Source: Stenogyne calaminthoides (lineage: Eukaryota; Streptophyta; Magnoliopsida; Lamiales; Lamiaceae). From it: a stretch of DNA of 64,000 nt. Both the position numbers and the translations under genes were made by a program. Where the stretch lies: assembly GCA_037126765.1 (NCBI GenBank), contig JBBCBC010000043.1:2294001-2358000 (forward strand). The letters run 5' to 3'. The notes under the pieces are model-generated. The model searched no databases. It saw only the letters and a program-made list of their open reading frames with translations, and was not told where the DNA came from. This document shows positions 33,804-48,790 of this stretch, one piece after another. The first letter of the stretch is position 1, and the number at the start of each line of letters is the position of its first letter.

Positions 33804-36800
33804 TGTCGATTTATAACGAGCAAGTTTTTACTTGTATACCCACCTAATTTTAATTTATTTATCAAATAAATTATTTATCAATGATGCTTAAATATCATCA
33901 ATGATGTCCTCGTGAAAAACTCCATTTTGCCATGTACAAAACATTTTAGTTCTATGCCCATAAACAAAGCAGACGAGTGTTTCCAATTTTTCAAGCTTAA
34001 AGCCATGTGTGTCGCTTTTAAGCCATAAAACTAACGGATAAGACAAGCATAAAACATAAAAGAAGAAACATACAATATATATGTTCCTCTATGTGCCCTA
34101 CATCCACTTCTCCTCCTCTCTGGTGGAAATTCCTTCAACCAGACTTATCACCTCCACGATCGCTTATAGATATTTAATGGTGTTCACATCGAATCGACCT
34201 ATAACCTTCTGCCCGCCGACTTCATCACCCTTACGGATCAACAAATCACTCTTCTACTACCATGGGGTTTGGATTTGGTGTTGTCTCTCATTCATGGGTG
34301 AGATTACAATGATGAACCTCACGCAAGTCGGTACCCCCAAGTCTTAAGATACACGCGGGTCACAGTCGTGGCCCTGCAACACTTTTGAATATATTTGGTA
34401 TAATCTATGGCATTCTGCGTCTCTGTACGGTTTTCAACTCTCTTCGCCCTCAAGAGCATCGCCATATCTTCCTCACCGCCATTTCCACACTTGATAAAAT
34501 TTGGCGAAGAATCTTGTATAGTGTGATTTGAATGTCATCGCGATATAAATTACATTCAAATCCATACTATTCTCCTCGAGGTTCTCGCACTTTTCCAAAA
34601 GCCGGGTTGTCTTCTCTCATCGTCCACGCCACCGATTAAACCATCATATTCCTTTAATTCTACCAGAACCATTATTCAGATTTCGAGCCCTTCGCATATT
34701 ACCGAGTCTACCATCCTAACCTTCGCATCTATCCATTCAGTCTGCCCGAGCCAGACCGCGTCCGCTGGTGCCTGTGTCCGCCGAGCCTGGTGTCCTGGGC
34801 TCCCAAATTTCTTCGCCAGACCCGTCCCATCGTGCATAACGGAGAAACCAATCTCTACATCCCCACCTTCAAATACCAACTCGCCATCCATCGATCCCAT
34901 CGCATCAACATCTTCGCATCAACATCCAGACAGCACGCATTAGGCTCAAGATACCAGCGCCATCCGGATCTCAACCGATCTGACCATCCATTATCTTATC
35001 CCATCTCGATCACGTCCGGATCTGATCCGCAACCTTCGCATCTTCGCATCACCTGTCCGCCTTTCCCATCACCACATCACCGCTCTTCCATCATCCCATC
35101 GTGTTCTGCTCGGTCATCCCATCTCCCATCACCGCTTAGCTATCTTCTTCCTACCAGCATGTACCATCGCCAACTCTAACTCATTCAACTTCATTCCCGA
35201 TTCCCATCATTCTCGCCCCGCCACTGTCAGATCTCGACGCCTACGCCCATCCCGAGTTCTCAATTTGTTCTTTCGTTCAACCTCGCTAATATCCAAATCA
35301 GATTCAATAATACAGCCGATAATGTTTCAGTATAATCTAACAAACTAAAATATCCCAAATAATTTCGATAATGGTTCAAACACAGAATATGCGATTTTAA
35401 AGAAAACGGCTTTTCTTAAAAAGACTGGGCCTGTGTGGTCACTTTGAAAACCGCGACCTGCTGAAATCTCGCCATACTACCGATGGTAATGATGGAGACA
35501 TGTTTTAAAAACGGACAACTCAAAGCATCGCTACTGAAAAGCCGCAAGGGATCTTGGAGTAACTACCGATACCACAATTGGATGGCATTTATCGAGACAG
35601 CGTTTTTAAATGATCCGGCCAAAGTATTTACATTGAAGAAGTAATTTTGAGACTGCTCGATATCAATCGATGGTATTTATCGCAGGATGTTTAAAAATAG
35701 AATCGTCAGCGCATTACATCAAATAAGCAATCTTTTTGAGCACCGCCGATACCGATGGTCTTGAAAAACCTATTTTATGCAGTATGAAGCCAAATATTTT
35801 GAATCGGCTACATAAAACAGTGGTGAGACAAGAAAAGTCAAGTTTTTTTGTTTTAAATATGTAGTTGCTTGTTTATAAACGAATGACATGACAAGTATAA
35901 AACATAAAGCAAAGAAAACAACATGTTAACAGCATAGTGGTTCGACAACCAAATTTACATCCATTCTCTCGAGAAAATTCTCCTTCCAACCAGACCCCAT
36001 CACCTTCACTTCGATCGCTTATAGATATTAACAGTTCTACACTTCGAATCGACTTATAACCTTCTTCTAAAGTTCACGACTTATCACCTTCACGGATTGC
36101 CTAACAACTACCACTTCTTACCTCATGGGGGCTCGGGATTTCAGGTTGTTCTAACTATAAGTAGATTTTCTTACAAATGATTTCAAATTAATGCTATGTC
36201 AGAAAATCTTCTAATTTAAATATACATCGAATAAGTAGGTCAAGTCTCTACCATTATATTTGACATTCCACAGATCTCTGGTGTCTCTAAAAGGCGGGAA
36301 AGCTAACTCTTCGCTCAGAAAGATCAAGCGAGCATCTCTCACTCCTTCATTCCACACCTGACAATTGCATAATTCAGATGATAGAAGCATGATTCAATGT
36401 TATCAATGATGAGAATTACATTCAAACTACACTATTCTCAGGGAGGTTCCAGCAATTTCCAAAATGGGCTGTCTTTCTGTCAACCACGCTGTACCGATTC
36501 AACGCCATATTCCCATTCTCGCCTCAAAAACCATTCAGATTAGCCTCGTTGTTCGCATATCGAAGTTCATTATTCAACTTCAGACTTATTCAGTTTTCAG
36601 GTCTGTCGAGCCAGACTGCTCAGCCACCGCTTGAAGCTTTCAGTTCGCTCCTGCTTCTTTCGTGTTCGTCTATTTCAAATGATTTCGGCACCGCCCATCG
36701 CATACCGGTCAGTTTATCGAAATAGTCAATTCATATCAAGACCTTCAAAGTTACAACCCCAAAGGTCTCCCATTTCGCTCCATCCCATCCCAAAGACAAG

Positions 36801-39800
36801 ACAGGCCTAAAGACAACGCCAGCAACATCCATCTCAACCAACGCCCCATCTCTGATCATCCGCTCATCTCATATCCCATCCCCGATCAACGTCCCCATCC
36901 CACCGCCCCATTCTGCCTCCTTTCCCATCCTAACCTTCATCTGCATCACCATCACTGTCTTCGCTCTTTTCCCATCATCCGACGTTCGTCATTCCATCAG
37001 TCATTCACCAAGCCAGCCATCTTCTTCCGATTAGCCATCGGCCAACTCAACCTCATTTGACTGATTCGATTGGCCTCGCCCAATGATTCATCACCACGCC
37101 CCATCCCATGGTTCTCACCTGTTCTCACCTCAAACCCTGCTAATATTCAAGAAATTTATTCAATAAAGAAGTTGATAATGCTTTAAGATAATTCATCAAA
37201 AAACCAATATCCCACTTCGACAACGCAACAAAACACGTATATGATTAAAGAAACGGTTTAAAGATCAATGTATCACGGAAAACTGTAGCACTCAGTGAAC
37301 TCTCGTCGATACCACTGATGAAATTCATCAAGGATATTGTTTTGAAAACAGATTAAAGCGTATCGGCCACGAAAGATTTTGAAACACTACTGATATCAAT
37401 TGATATCGCATTAAAGGATCATTACACGAAGAAGCAATTTTGAGCACTGCCGATACCACCATGAAACCCATTTTGCCAAAAGTGGGCAAAACAAACATTT
37501 AGTTTATGCATACAAATGAAGCAGGATGTGAGTGCTTCCAATTTTTTCGCTTCCTTTGCGTTTATGTGCCTTTGCTTAACGAGGATATGGAAGTATAAAG
37601 AACAAATTACGCCAGACAGATGCGGTTCGGATAACCGTCCCACATCCACCTCTTAAATTCTTCCAACGACTTATCACCTCCACGCGATCAGGCTTATAGA
37701 TACTAATGAGTTCACACTGTAATCGACTTATAACCTTCTGCTCCATTTTTGACCTATCACCCTCTACCGACTGCTTCAACAACTACCTCACTTCATCTGG
37801 CTCGGGATTGGCGTTAAAACTGATCTGGTGCCAAGATTTTCCTTTCACAATGATTAAATTACCAGCAAAGGTAAGCACTGCTCATGAGCTACATCGGGTT
37901 GTTAGGTTAGTTCTAGAAATTCCTTGATTACATTTCCATCTGGCAGACCTAAAAGCCCCAGTAAGTTTCTAACCCTCTCTCAGCCTCGCAGCATCGCTGG
38001 GTATCTCTCACCTGCTTCACACCTGACAATGAATGGAAATAACTTGCATTTCATGCGGACTTTGAATGGTTAACAAGGAGAATTGTTGATCCAAATCCAT
38101 ACTATTCCTAGAGAATTCCGCAGCTTTTCTTCTGTGCTGGTTGTCTTCTCTCACTGGGTCCACACGATTCAACTACCATATTCCTATTCTTTAAACCATT
38201 CAAAAGATTTCTTGGAGGTTTCTGCAGGCACGAGTCTTCTCAGCTCATCCCAACCTTCGATCTATCTCGAGCCTGTGCCTGCCTCGGCTCAGATCTCCAG
38301 CCTTCGTGTCTGCTTGAGCCTCTGTGTCCGCTTGAGCCTCAGGCCCCGTCCAGCCTGTGTCTGCCCGGCCTTCAACACATCTTTGTCCGATTAGGTACAC
38401 CAATCGCATCGAAATGGCTCCAATCTATATCCCAAAGCCATTTCAACCCGATTCTATCAACGTATCGCATCAAACATATCTTCTATCATCATCTCAGACA
38501 GATCAAAACATTAGGTTTAGCATACCGCTAAAGACATTCGATCTCAATTTCATCTTTATCATTATTTTATATCTCTATCTTTATCATATTCGATTCCCAT
38601 CGCTTATCTTCCCATCTCCAACCTTCTTCCATCTTCGTCGGCTTTTCTAATCACTGTCTGCTTCTTCTCATCACCATATCACTGTCGTTTTTCCATCATT
38701 CATCAAATTGCTTCGTCATTCTATCGCGCTATCTCTGTCATTCGACTTTCATCACCGCTTAGCCCTTCATTTTGCACACTAACTTTAATTTCCAACTCAT
38801 CGATCCTCGCCCAAAATTTCCATCTCGATCATTGCCCGATCCCGGAGTTCTCAATTTGTTCTCAAACTGCTATCCGTGAAACTGCATTCACATAAAGTTG
38901 ATAATGTTTTGCATAATTCATTAAACTAAATCCCAATGTAATGTTATATATTTATCAGCAGAATTGTTTAATAAAACAAAGATGTGTTATCAGAAAGCAC
39001 TTAAAGGATAACGAACGTACCAAATATCAAATCAACGTTCCTTGCAACCAAAAAGCACCATTCACTTACCCAGATGGAAACGAACAACTATCGTGAAAGG
39101 CCATGTAAGGCCTAGATTGGCTTGTTCTGGACTGCCAGATGGATAAATATATTTACCACCCAATAAAGATTCCATGCAGCATGCAATTCTTCCTAACCTA
39201 ACTGGTACAATTGCATCAAAGGGTTCGTTATTTCAATCTTAAATTCTTTAAATAGACGGTAATGCGGTTAGTAATTATCATGACTTATTACGCAGAATCA
39301 ACGAGATTCAATGATTTTAAGTATCTTTAATATTATCGTCATACGACGCTAAGATTTGACGGAGAATCGCACAAAGACGCTATTTATTCTTTGAGTCTAT
39401 GTTTTATCATACCAAACTTTTGCAAGTGAACTAAATGTGCATAGATAAATAATGTGAAACCGCTTCCTTACCATGATAAAGATATTAATTAATGAAAAGT
39501 TGGTTTTGAATTAATTAATGGGCTGTGATAATTCAAACACTTTGAAAACAACAACCTATTTCATGGCTGAATCGGCAATACGGGTTAAGACGATAGCACA
39601 CACTATGCAGGATTAATTACTATGGGCCTTGAATAATAATAAAAGCTCCAATATCGATAATTCAAGATCCATCAAGCGTCCAATCTTACCTCCTAGCAAT
39701 TCTCAAGAATTTCAAATACAAAGCCCAATAATCTAAAAGAAGCTAAAATAAAATAAATTTTGTTAAGCCTATTTTTCTATTTATTCAAAAATAATAAATA

Positions 39801-42800
39801 AAGGAGGAGAAGATTTTCTTGAATTCTCGTTATGAAATGAAGATAAAGATTCTAAATATCATCTCATTAAATTCAAGATATTCCTACTTGGTTATTTATT
39901 AAAGAAATTTTGTACTTTGGTAATAAGGAAATAAAAGATTTCGATTTCAAAGATATACGAAGATACGCATTCTGGAATACAAAAGTATATTCTCATAAAT
40001 CACAAGCCATCCAAATTCTGAATTGATCTCAATTTTTCAAAATTGCCACAAATAAAGTTAAGAGGGAATTTTTATGCAAATATTTTAATTATGGCGTTAA
40101 TACATGAGATATATTCAAGATTTCGAGATCAAGAAAAGATTTTTTCCTATCTATGTGAAATCTACCACTAAGCACCTTACAATAAGTGATGAGTACTTAT
40201 TCCCAAGTACAATTCCACGGCCGAAAAATTAAGAATCCACAAAAGCCGCAGCAAATAAAATTTTATTTTCCCTTTGTTAATTGTTCGCGAGCTTCCTTTC
40301 CACCGATCGACGAGGCGACCCGTGGAATACTTGAGAAGGCTTTTTGGTGTGTTTTCACGACGGTACTCATTGTCATCTCCAAGAGAAGTTAGTTCACGTA
40401 AACCTGCAGTACCTGCACAGGTTTTATGAACCGCTTATACGCATGACGGTTGCCGACTATTATTCAACCAATATGGTGACACCATGCCAGTAACAATTGT
40501 TAGAATTAAATTTCTGCATTTAAACATTCATCCTAATGCATCCCACCAATTCCCCCAACACCGCACGCATTCCCCTATTTTCGCCCAAATCTCTAAATCG
40601 CACTTAATTCATTATTAAATTCTGAAATCGACAGCAGAATTCGCTGCATCTTTTATGCGCATCCAACTCATGAATTTAACAGTTTATTTATATTTATTAC
40701 AAATTGTATTTTTAATCATCAATCGCCACCCCTATGAGCAAAATCCACCAGCATTCGTGCAAAATTTGCTCGATTCGATCAACGCAATGCATCAGGCTCC
40801 AGACTAAAGTTTATTTACTCTTGCAACAAATCAAACCCAGACCTGAAACCGGCGCTTACACCAAATAAATCAGCCACTTTATCCCAGAACCACCCATTAA
40901 TTCGGATCAGCACATGGGCAACGCTGGCGAGGCCAAAGAGGGCCGGATCGTTTTAATAGCAGCACTGATGCACACCCGGCTTTCACGAGCGGATTCCACA
41001 AGACGGGATGCCACTCGACACTCACGAGCAGCCAGTAAAGACCGAATCTCTACTTGTTTGCTCCAATTTATCACGTATTTTTGACGTCAGCATTTTTTTT
41101 ATGGACCAAATGTTAAAGCTTTGAGACTAAATCTACTTACGGCTATGAAGATTTATTTCTCTCAAGATCAAGACATGCACAAAATTAAACTAAGACAAAT
41201 CGGATAAACAAAAGTCTACTATATTTAATTTTTTTTGTCTTGATGTTTGGTGCATTATTTTATGCTTATTTAAATTGTGTTTAAATTTATGGACGCACGA
41301 AAATGTTTTGGAAAAATCTCACTTTCTAAAAAATTACCAAGCATGCTAAACAATTAATCTACACTATTCCTAAGACAATCAAAATTGAATTCAATTTCTA
41401 ATCTCCATGATTTATTTATTTCATGTAATTCTTTTGAGCAAATTCCTCTAATTTGATCAACAAGATACTACAATAATAAACCTCCAAACGGATGATTGTG
41501 ATCATTACTATGGGCTTACCTATTTTAATCTCCCACTATATTCCCATCAAAGTCAAATAACCCCGCATTTCAATCATTATTATTGGTGATAAAATTGATA
41601 CGATATACTTCCCTAAGCCCCGTCAATTCCTTATACTATCGGCTGGCCAACTATTAACTGTGACATTAAAGGCTTCCAGTAACGCTCGCTTGCAACCGCT
41701 AAATGTTTAAATAACGACCCCACGCGGGCCAGTCAAACCGCCGAGACGCCGACGTTCATTTTTTTTGAGACTTAATACGAAATGATGATCAACCCTGTGA
41801 TATACTCCTGCAAGCAGTATATTATTATTTATTTCTGCCATCATGCCGCAACTTTTAATCTATCGTCAATATACTTAAAGTCAATAATATATGAAACTAT
41901 ATTGATTAAAACGAAAAATTAAAATTGTCTCTAACTTAATAAAGCACAAGTGATTTCTGACACACCAAAATCGCATGGCCAATCAAGAGAGTCAAAAATG
42001 CGACTTGTTAGATCACTCGGCGAGACGCCGTCAAAATGGTGGAGGAAAACCAGAAGGGATTACGCTCCTCGTAATTGATGCATTCATCCAACAAAAACCG
42101 ATAGTTCCCGGCGCATTATAACCTATCCGCATGCACCCACCTACCAAAAGTTTTCGAGCATTTTCGCCTCATTAGCCCATCTGTCAGTAAGCTGTCTCAA
42201 GTATAAGTTGATGGGCACCAACTGCTTTTGACCAAGAAGTGATCTGGGGCTTCATTTTCAGGCCAAAGGGAGTGCAAGAAGAAGAAGAGACTGTCATAAG
42301 CAACGGATTTCAATTGTTAAGGCACGGTAAGACGATGAATGCCGTGGTGCCGGGCCGAAAATCCGTTATGGGTCATGCGGAGTTATGGAAAATGGAGGTT
42401 TGCCTGCTCCAACCCCGTGCGGCCTAAAACAGCGTACCTCACCACTAATTGTCAAGCTTGTTTACGTATATTTCATCTGTAAGAAGCCGATACGATCTAC
42501 TAATCATGCTCGGCTTCACCAGTTCAAATCGATCCTAATCTCACTGGAGGAGATCTTCATCACATCATGAGCATTAAAGTGAAGTATATTGTAAATGCCA
42601 ATGCAAGCAGATATTGCACACACATACAATCTGCTATTGCAAATGCCACGAGAAAGGGTGCATCGCTAATCCAATGAAAGTGAAGGTTGCTACAAATACG
42701 CTACAGGCGAGCAGCAGACACAAGGTTGCTACCAGCAAAGGAGCAAAGCAAGGGGAGAATCACACCAGTCTTTGAAGACAGAGCTCTTGAATTTTAAGAA

Positions 42801-45800
42801 TATCTCATGTGCCAGGTTAAAATTTACCGCCTAAAATCATACGATACTTTAAAGTTTCTTCTAAGAATTTACATCATTTTCTGAAATGAGACGTGAGCGA
42901 TTCTGATGGCAATAATGGTCAAATTCCATACAATTCAATCAGGCAATAACTACCTGGGCCTAAATGCATCTTAAATACAATACCAGCCAATAAAAAGAAA
43001 ATGTTCACGACGTGAACAAAAATACTTATGCAGCCCACATCGTATTGTCAACTGTTAAGATCCGCAGCACCGCCCATCGAGTTTCAAGCTGAACCAATTC
43101 CAACTCGCCAGACCATGCTGGAGTGGCAAATGACTACATCGGTTGGCAACAGTCGTTAAGTACGTAAATCGCACGCACGTCCAAATGCCCATCCAAAATG
43201 TTATTATGTTACCAGTCTCACGATTTAATCACTTTGCCAGCCACAACCTAAGACCCTAGAAACCAAAACAACTCAAGGCTATAACCATGAAAACGACGTC
43301 TTGGCCAGATCCATCATGGACATGAAGACTTTACCGATGAGCTTGAACTATTTGTCGACAGAAGTGATCAGATCCAAATTAATCACACTTTTAATTCTCA
43401 ACAAAACTAATAAAAGAGCCAAATAAAACAGTAACTCTTGAAACGCACAGACCAACGATGAAGTTACAAGATCTTCTCCCAAGTCAAGCTGTCACGTGAA
43501 ACAATCTGCCATATTCCTAAATCTCTGCCATCTTAAAATTCCATTCTCAAAACTTCAAAGAATTGCAGACCCTGGACACACACACAAGAATTCTAAAGTG
43601 TCCTACCACGAGCGACGCTGGGTTTAAATCGATCCCCATCGTAATTCAAGGTTGTTTACAGATACCCCAGGAAACAAAGGCGTACGCTCTATGGTCCTTA
43701 AGACTGCGCGGTAATAAGCACCTACTCCTTAGATTTTGGAAGAAGACTGGCTAACTAAAGAAGACCCAAGGAGATTACCTTAAACGAGCAAAGGGCCAAC
43801 CTCACGCTAACTGCGCATAAGATGACATAACCAAATGACACCTTCTGCCAAACCGAACCTCGCCGAGCGAGGGTTGTGAGACAGCTCCCAGATTCATGGG
43901 ATAGAAAGTCTCGACTTGGATTCCCGACAAGACGAATCAGACCCATGGACATGGCGATTTGCTACAATCCACATGCGACGCAGCTGCAAAAGGCACGAAA
44001 GGGTAAAATGGATTCTATGGATCATAACGAGTGAGCCAGTCGAACCACTTACCAGGCCAACCTAGTGCGCTGATAAAGATGACCACTTTTAGGTCATGAA
44101 CCTCAAAGTGTCAAAAAGGACCCACTATAAAACTTTCAAATCGCAGAATGTCAAGTCCATCCCACCTCTTATCGCATTGTCACATCCTCGATTTTGAAAT
44201 CGGCAACGGATGTCAAGACACTTTTCTCAACTAAGTCTTCACGAAAAAATCTATATGCAAATAAACCCCGCTTCAATACCAGCTGGAACACCTAGTTTAA
44301 AGCTCAAGAAGTCCATTTACTACCTCGCAAACAAGTATCTGCAGTTTGGAACCACAATGTTTTGACTGCGTTATAAAAGTCTTGGGCGGCCTGCATCGTT
44401 AAGTCGAAAAGTCAGGTGTACAAAAATATTTCCAACCGCATCGGGTATTTTGTAATTGTTTGAGATGATTCCTCACCATCTGTGAACGGCGTAAAGGTGT
44501 TAACGACTTTGGCATGGCTTTCAAAACGCTTTGACATGGATGACTTAGTGGGAAGCCTGCACATCTCGGGATCAAGACCACGAGACCGCAAGCAGCCGTA
44601 TGATAAAGCTATCTCAAGCTCATACATAGACACCGTTCTTGAAACGATTCAAAGATGCGTGATTCCTATAGAAAGGCTTGTACCTTTTCGCATGCAACCC
44701 ATCTATCACGCAGACAGCCAATATCACGCAGATACGACACCAGTGCATTCTTACGCTAAAATAAGTCTTTATGCATGCAATGCCAGCACGAGACCGATAT
44801 CTACTTTGCCGCCGCACAGGCAAGACATCAGCAACTCGTGGAAAGAACACGACCTACGCTAAAAATATACAAGTATTTCAAAAAGAACTCCTATGATGAA
44901 TGCTGGTTTATCACCGATACTAATCCCACTCATTACCTTAATGGGGATTTCCAATCTATTTTAGATTTCAAAATTCATTCTAGGTAGAGCTATGACATGA
45001 GAACACAAAACGCACGTAGATTCTACCATGAATTAATACGAATGTCATTATAGTTTATTTGCTCATTAAACTTCCTAGTGACTGATGTAGTTCAATTCTG
45101 CTCAACATAACACGACAGATGAGCACAAATTAAAAGGAACCAGCTAAACATTGAAAGTAGCTACCATCTTGCCTGGCAAAACCCAAGCAGAGACATGCAG
45201 GCAAGCAAAGACGCCTGCAATATCAACCTGCGATCCATCCGGCCAAAAGTATCCGCCTCATAAATACAATTCCTATATATTACGTGGTGAAACGGTGTCA
45301 AGATCTGCGGTCGGACCGCTTTGGTATACATTACTAGGTTCGTGACATTAGATGTCGACGATTGGGAACTAAGGACGAGACATTGCTGCCAGGAAGACAC
45401 TTGTTAGCATTTTGAGCATAAGTGGATATTGTCGATTATATCAGAAAGATAAGTTTACTTTATAATTGATCACTTTGGATTTATTTACCAAAATAAATCA
45501 TTTATCATCGATATTAAAATATCATTTAATGTTACATATATTTATCGCATAAATCGCTCAACAAATATCGCAATACATTGCAGTTACAATTTCACATTAC
45601 CAAATGTTACCAAAGACAATTATTCACACCTAGACGGAAATGAAATCAACCATCTAAAGGCCAAAGAAAAGGCCTCGTATCGTTTGTCTTTAACAAGAGA
45701 TTACACTAGCATGACCGATGCAATCAATAGATTCCACAGGAGTGACAAATTCTTCTAAAACGAATCCGTAAGAATTGCACTCGCGTTCGTTATTTCTTAA

Positions 45801-47104
45801 TCTTCATCCCTTAAATAGATTAAGGCGGGTTAAGAATTATTGCTGACTTATTACTGCAGAGAATCAACGAGATTCAATACTTTATATCTAAAGTATTATT
45901 GGTCACTAATGCCATTGCTAAGACGACACGAGCACGCAAGCACGCTTGTTCTATCTATCAGAGGTTCATGTTTTATCACACCAAATCTGCAAACCAGCTT
46001 CCTGATGACAATAATGCTGAAACGTTCCTTTACCATGACAAAAGATACACCAATTTAAAAAGTTATTTCAAGCGTTTCTTGGACCAATTAACGGCCAGAT
46101 AATTTTAAACACCTAAATAATAATAATCTATTTCACATAATCGAATACGGGTTACAAGATGATAAAGGCAATATTAATTACGTAGAGATTAATTAATATT
46201 TACTAGCCAATAATATTGTGCTCATTGATAATTCACATCCACGCATGTCCAATCTTACCTCCTAAATTTCCGCAACATAAAGTCCAAATCCGCTGAAAAA
46301 TAAACAATGGTTGCCATTTTTCCCATTTATTCAAAAATACACAACAGCCGATATGAGAAAGATATTTTCAATTGCTACGAATAAGATGATTCTCGAATAC
46401 AAGATTATTCTATTAAATTTAAGAAATCTCCCACCGGTTATTTAGTGAAATTTTTGGAAAAATTTGTTAACAAATCTTGAAAGAAAGATTTTCTGATTTT
46501 CTTGGAAAAGACACATAACATTATAGTATTCTTTGATCACAAGTATATCTTCATAAATTCAAGGGTTGATCCAAATTCGAATCTTTGATCATTAATTTTC
46601 CTAACTGGCCATAACAAAAAGAGAATTTTTATAAATATTTTAATTATGGGAGAAAGATTATGGATGAGATATTCAAGATTTTTAGAACAAGAAAATATTT
46701 CTCCCTTATTCCATGTGAAAAACTCCACCACACCTCTTACAACAGATGAGTGTTTCTTCATTCCCCACCGATAATTGAAGAATTCAATACAACAAATTTT
46801 ATTTTCCTTGTTACCGTTCGCTAAGTTTCCTTCCAAATTTACTGACGGAGCAAGAACCAGTAAATACCTGGGAATGCTTTTGGTGTGTTTACTCCATTTG
46901 CATCTATCATTATTCTAAAGAGCAAGTTAGTTCAATGTGAAAACCCGTAGTGTACCTTACGTATATTGTATGTGAATCAAGTTTATATTACATGACGAGT
47001 TGTTGACTATTATTTGAATTTAATAGGATTAATTCATATATATTAATTATGAATTAAATTTGTATTTAATATTCATTCCGACAGATCCCAAATTAATTCT
47101 CAAA
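33804..47104 (+). mobile_element. Copia element, noisy second reading of 2,861-11,992 with the full nested insertion
   Basis: The start of the 5' LTR is at about 33,804-33,898, then the nested array (33,904-38,936), then the rest of the 5' LTR (38,937-40,555). The internal region runs to about 45,429 and the 3' LTR covers about 45,430-47,104. Recognisable anchors are the LTR start with TTTACTTGTATA, the TTGTTAATTGTTCGCGAGCTTCC segment near 40,277, the gag start near 41,842, the minisatellite near 42,580-42,740, the RT segment near 44,160-44,250, and the PPT-like AAGTGG at 45,419. Its two LTRs differ from each other far more than the two LTRs of the clean copy do, which points to read error. 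Confidence 0.8.
33904..38936 (-). mobile_element. Nested minus-strand LTR array with three LTRs and two internal regions (noisy)
   Basis: Approximate blocks are LTR 33,904-35,359, internal 35,360-35,754, LTR 35,755-37,213, internal 37,214-37,457 and LTR 37,458-38,936. LTR starts are seen as the GTGAAAAAC...CCATTTTGC word and LTR ends as AAACTAAAATATCCCAA. The insertion sits at base 105 of the Copia LTR. The flanks read CAATG (33,899-33,903) and TAATG after 38,936, against GAATG in the clean copy, consistent with a 5-bp target duplication. Positions 1-2,860 correspond to the second LTR onward. Confidence 0.75.
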
Positions 47105-47517
47105 TATTTTTATATATACAAATATATTATTGTATACACATTTTTTATATAAATTGTTGTCATTTATGCTATCAAATGAATACTAAGTATTACCGCTGAA
47201 ATAATTATACACCTCTTAATTTGAATTTCTTAATATTAAAATATACACTGGGTAGTTTAAAATTAATTTATGTGCCTGATCTGCACTTTGTCCCAGGGTC
47301 CATTGCCTGTCCTGGGTTCACGACGTGACGCCCAGTGACATTTACCGGAGGCAATGCGCCATCCAAATCCTAACTGATATTAAAGGAACAAAAACCCTTA
47401 GTATGGAAATACAAACTCATTTAAAACCCCATTCTGCCTTTTAACTCACAGCAAAGCAACTTTTTTCATCTTTTGAGAAATTATTGACGCCATTCAGATA
47501 AAGACGTCCCTAACAAT
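47105..47517. other. Noisy counterpart of 11,993-12,471
   Basis: The AT-rich stretch after the Copia 3' LTR is repeated with errors. No gene is seen. Confidence 0.5.
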
Positions 47518-48790
47518 GGAAGAAAGCGTGATAGTATAACCCCGATTCACGAATCAAAATTAATTTCATGGTTTATATCTACACGATTCAAATGGGCGGC
47601 TCTGCATATGTCCAAACCACCCTCGATGCCACGAAAACGGACGGAAACTTAAACTGCTTCTTTCTCAACCGCTTTTATTGATTTTTCACATCCTAACGGG
47701 GGTTGCCTGGGTTTGTGCTTTCATCATTATTTTGCACCAATCAACACGATGATATCATACTGGCGGCTATACGCCGGAAGAAAGGTACGTTGACATCATT
47801 AATGGAACATCAAATTCCATTTTTTCTCAAAAGTATCACTAAATCACAGTACTTGAATGTCGATTTCAAATGTTAAGGTTACCAATTGTTTCGGATTGAG
47901 AACGATTTTAACAACTTATTATCGCCACGCCAAATTGTTACCTCTCAAAAGTATTGCAAGCAACAAAGTGGGGGTGTCGGAATGTTGATGATGACAATGT
48001 TGGCACCATTGCACACAGCTATAATTCCAGATACGGGCAATGATGATGTCTGCGATGAGAAACGTAATGGCTTCATCAATGCAGTAGTATTAAATCACAG
48101 ACGCTTTATAACAAATTCTTGCAAACAATTTGGCATTCCAAATTCATCTATTCATATACTAATTAATATAATTTTTATGAAAGGCATTTCATATTAGGTT
48201 TGGAATAGGTATAGGAAGGATGATGAATTTTATTGAGGTCCAAAATTTATAAAAATACATGATCTAAAAATGATAAAATGTTACATACAAATATAAAATT
48301 TAAAAGAAAACACACAAAATAAAAGATAGATAGATACTACGAATTTTAATAGGCATAAAAATTTATAAAATATATATGATTCAAAAATTGCCAAAATGTT
48401 AAGACAAAATATGCACTTAAAAACACACACAACACACACACACACAAAATAAAAATCGCTTCATGTTAAGGAACCTATGACTTCGCCAGAGAAAACAGAC
48501 TTACCACCCAAATCAAATATTTACAAGAATAACAACAATTCACAAACATATTATTTAAATATTTTTAAATTGTGCCCAATGCCCACCATTCTACAAGAAA
48601 TCATCACCCGAAAACAATTCAAGAAGTTGAAAGGCACTTCGTGGAAGTTAAAAGAAAAAGCCTATCGCTTCTTGTTCCTCATCAATACCAGTACATCTAC
48701 AGCCTACAATAATTCTCGCATCGCAGGCCCAGCTTTATAGCCAAATCTGCCAGCATCCCCGTGAGAGTTGACTATTATTAATGATTACGC
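47518..48790 (+). pseudogene. Mutator-like gene remnant, noisy second reading
   Basis: This matches 12,472-13,926 with many errors: ATGGAAGAAAGCG at 47,517, the ACTTGAATGTCGATTTCAAATG segment near 47,845-47,870, and the GTGGGGGTGTCGGAATGTTG segment near 47,970 with the G-run shortened to five. The AT-hook coding part near 48,615-48,660 is scrambled. It has no independent value as a gene. Confidence 0.6.
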
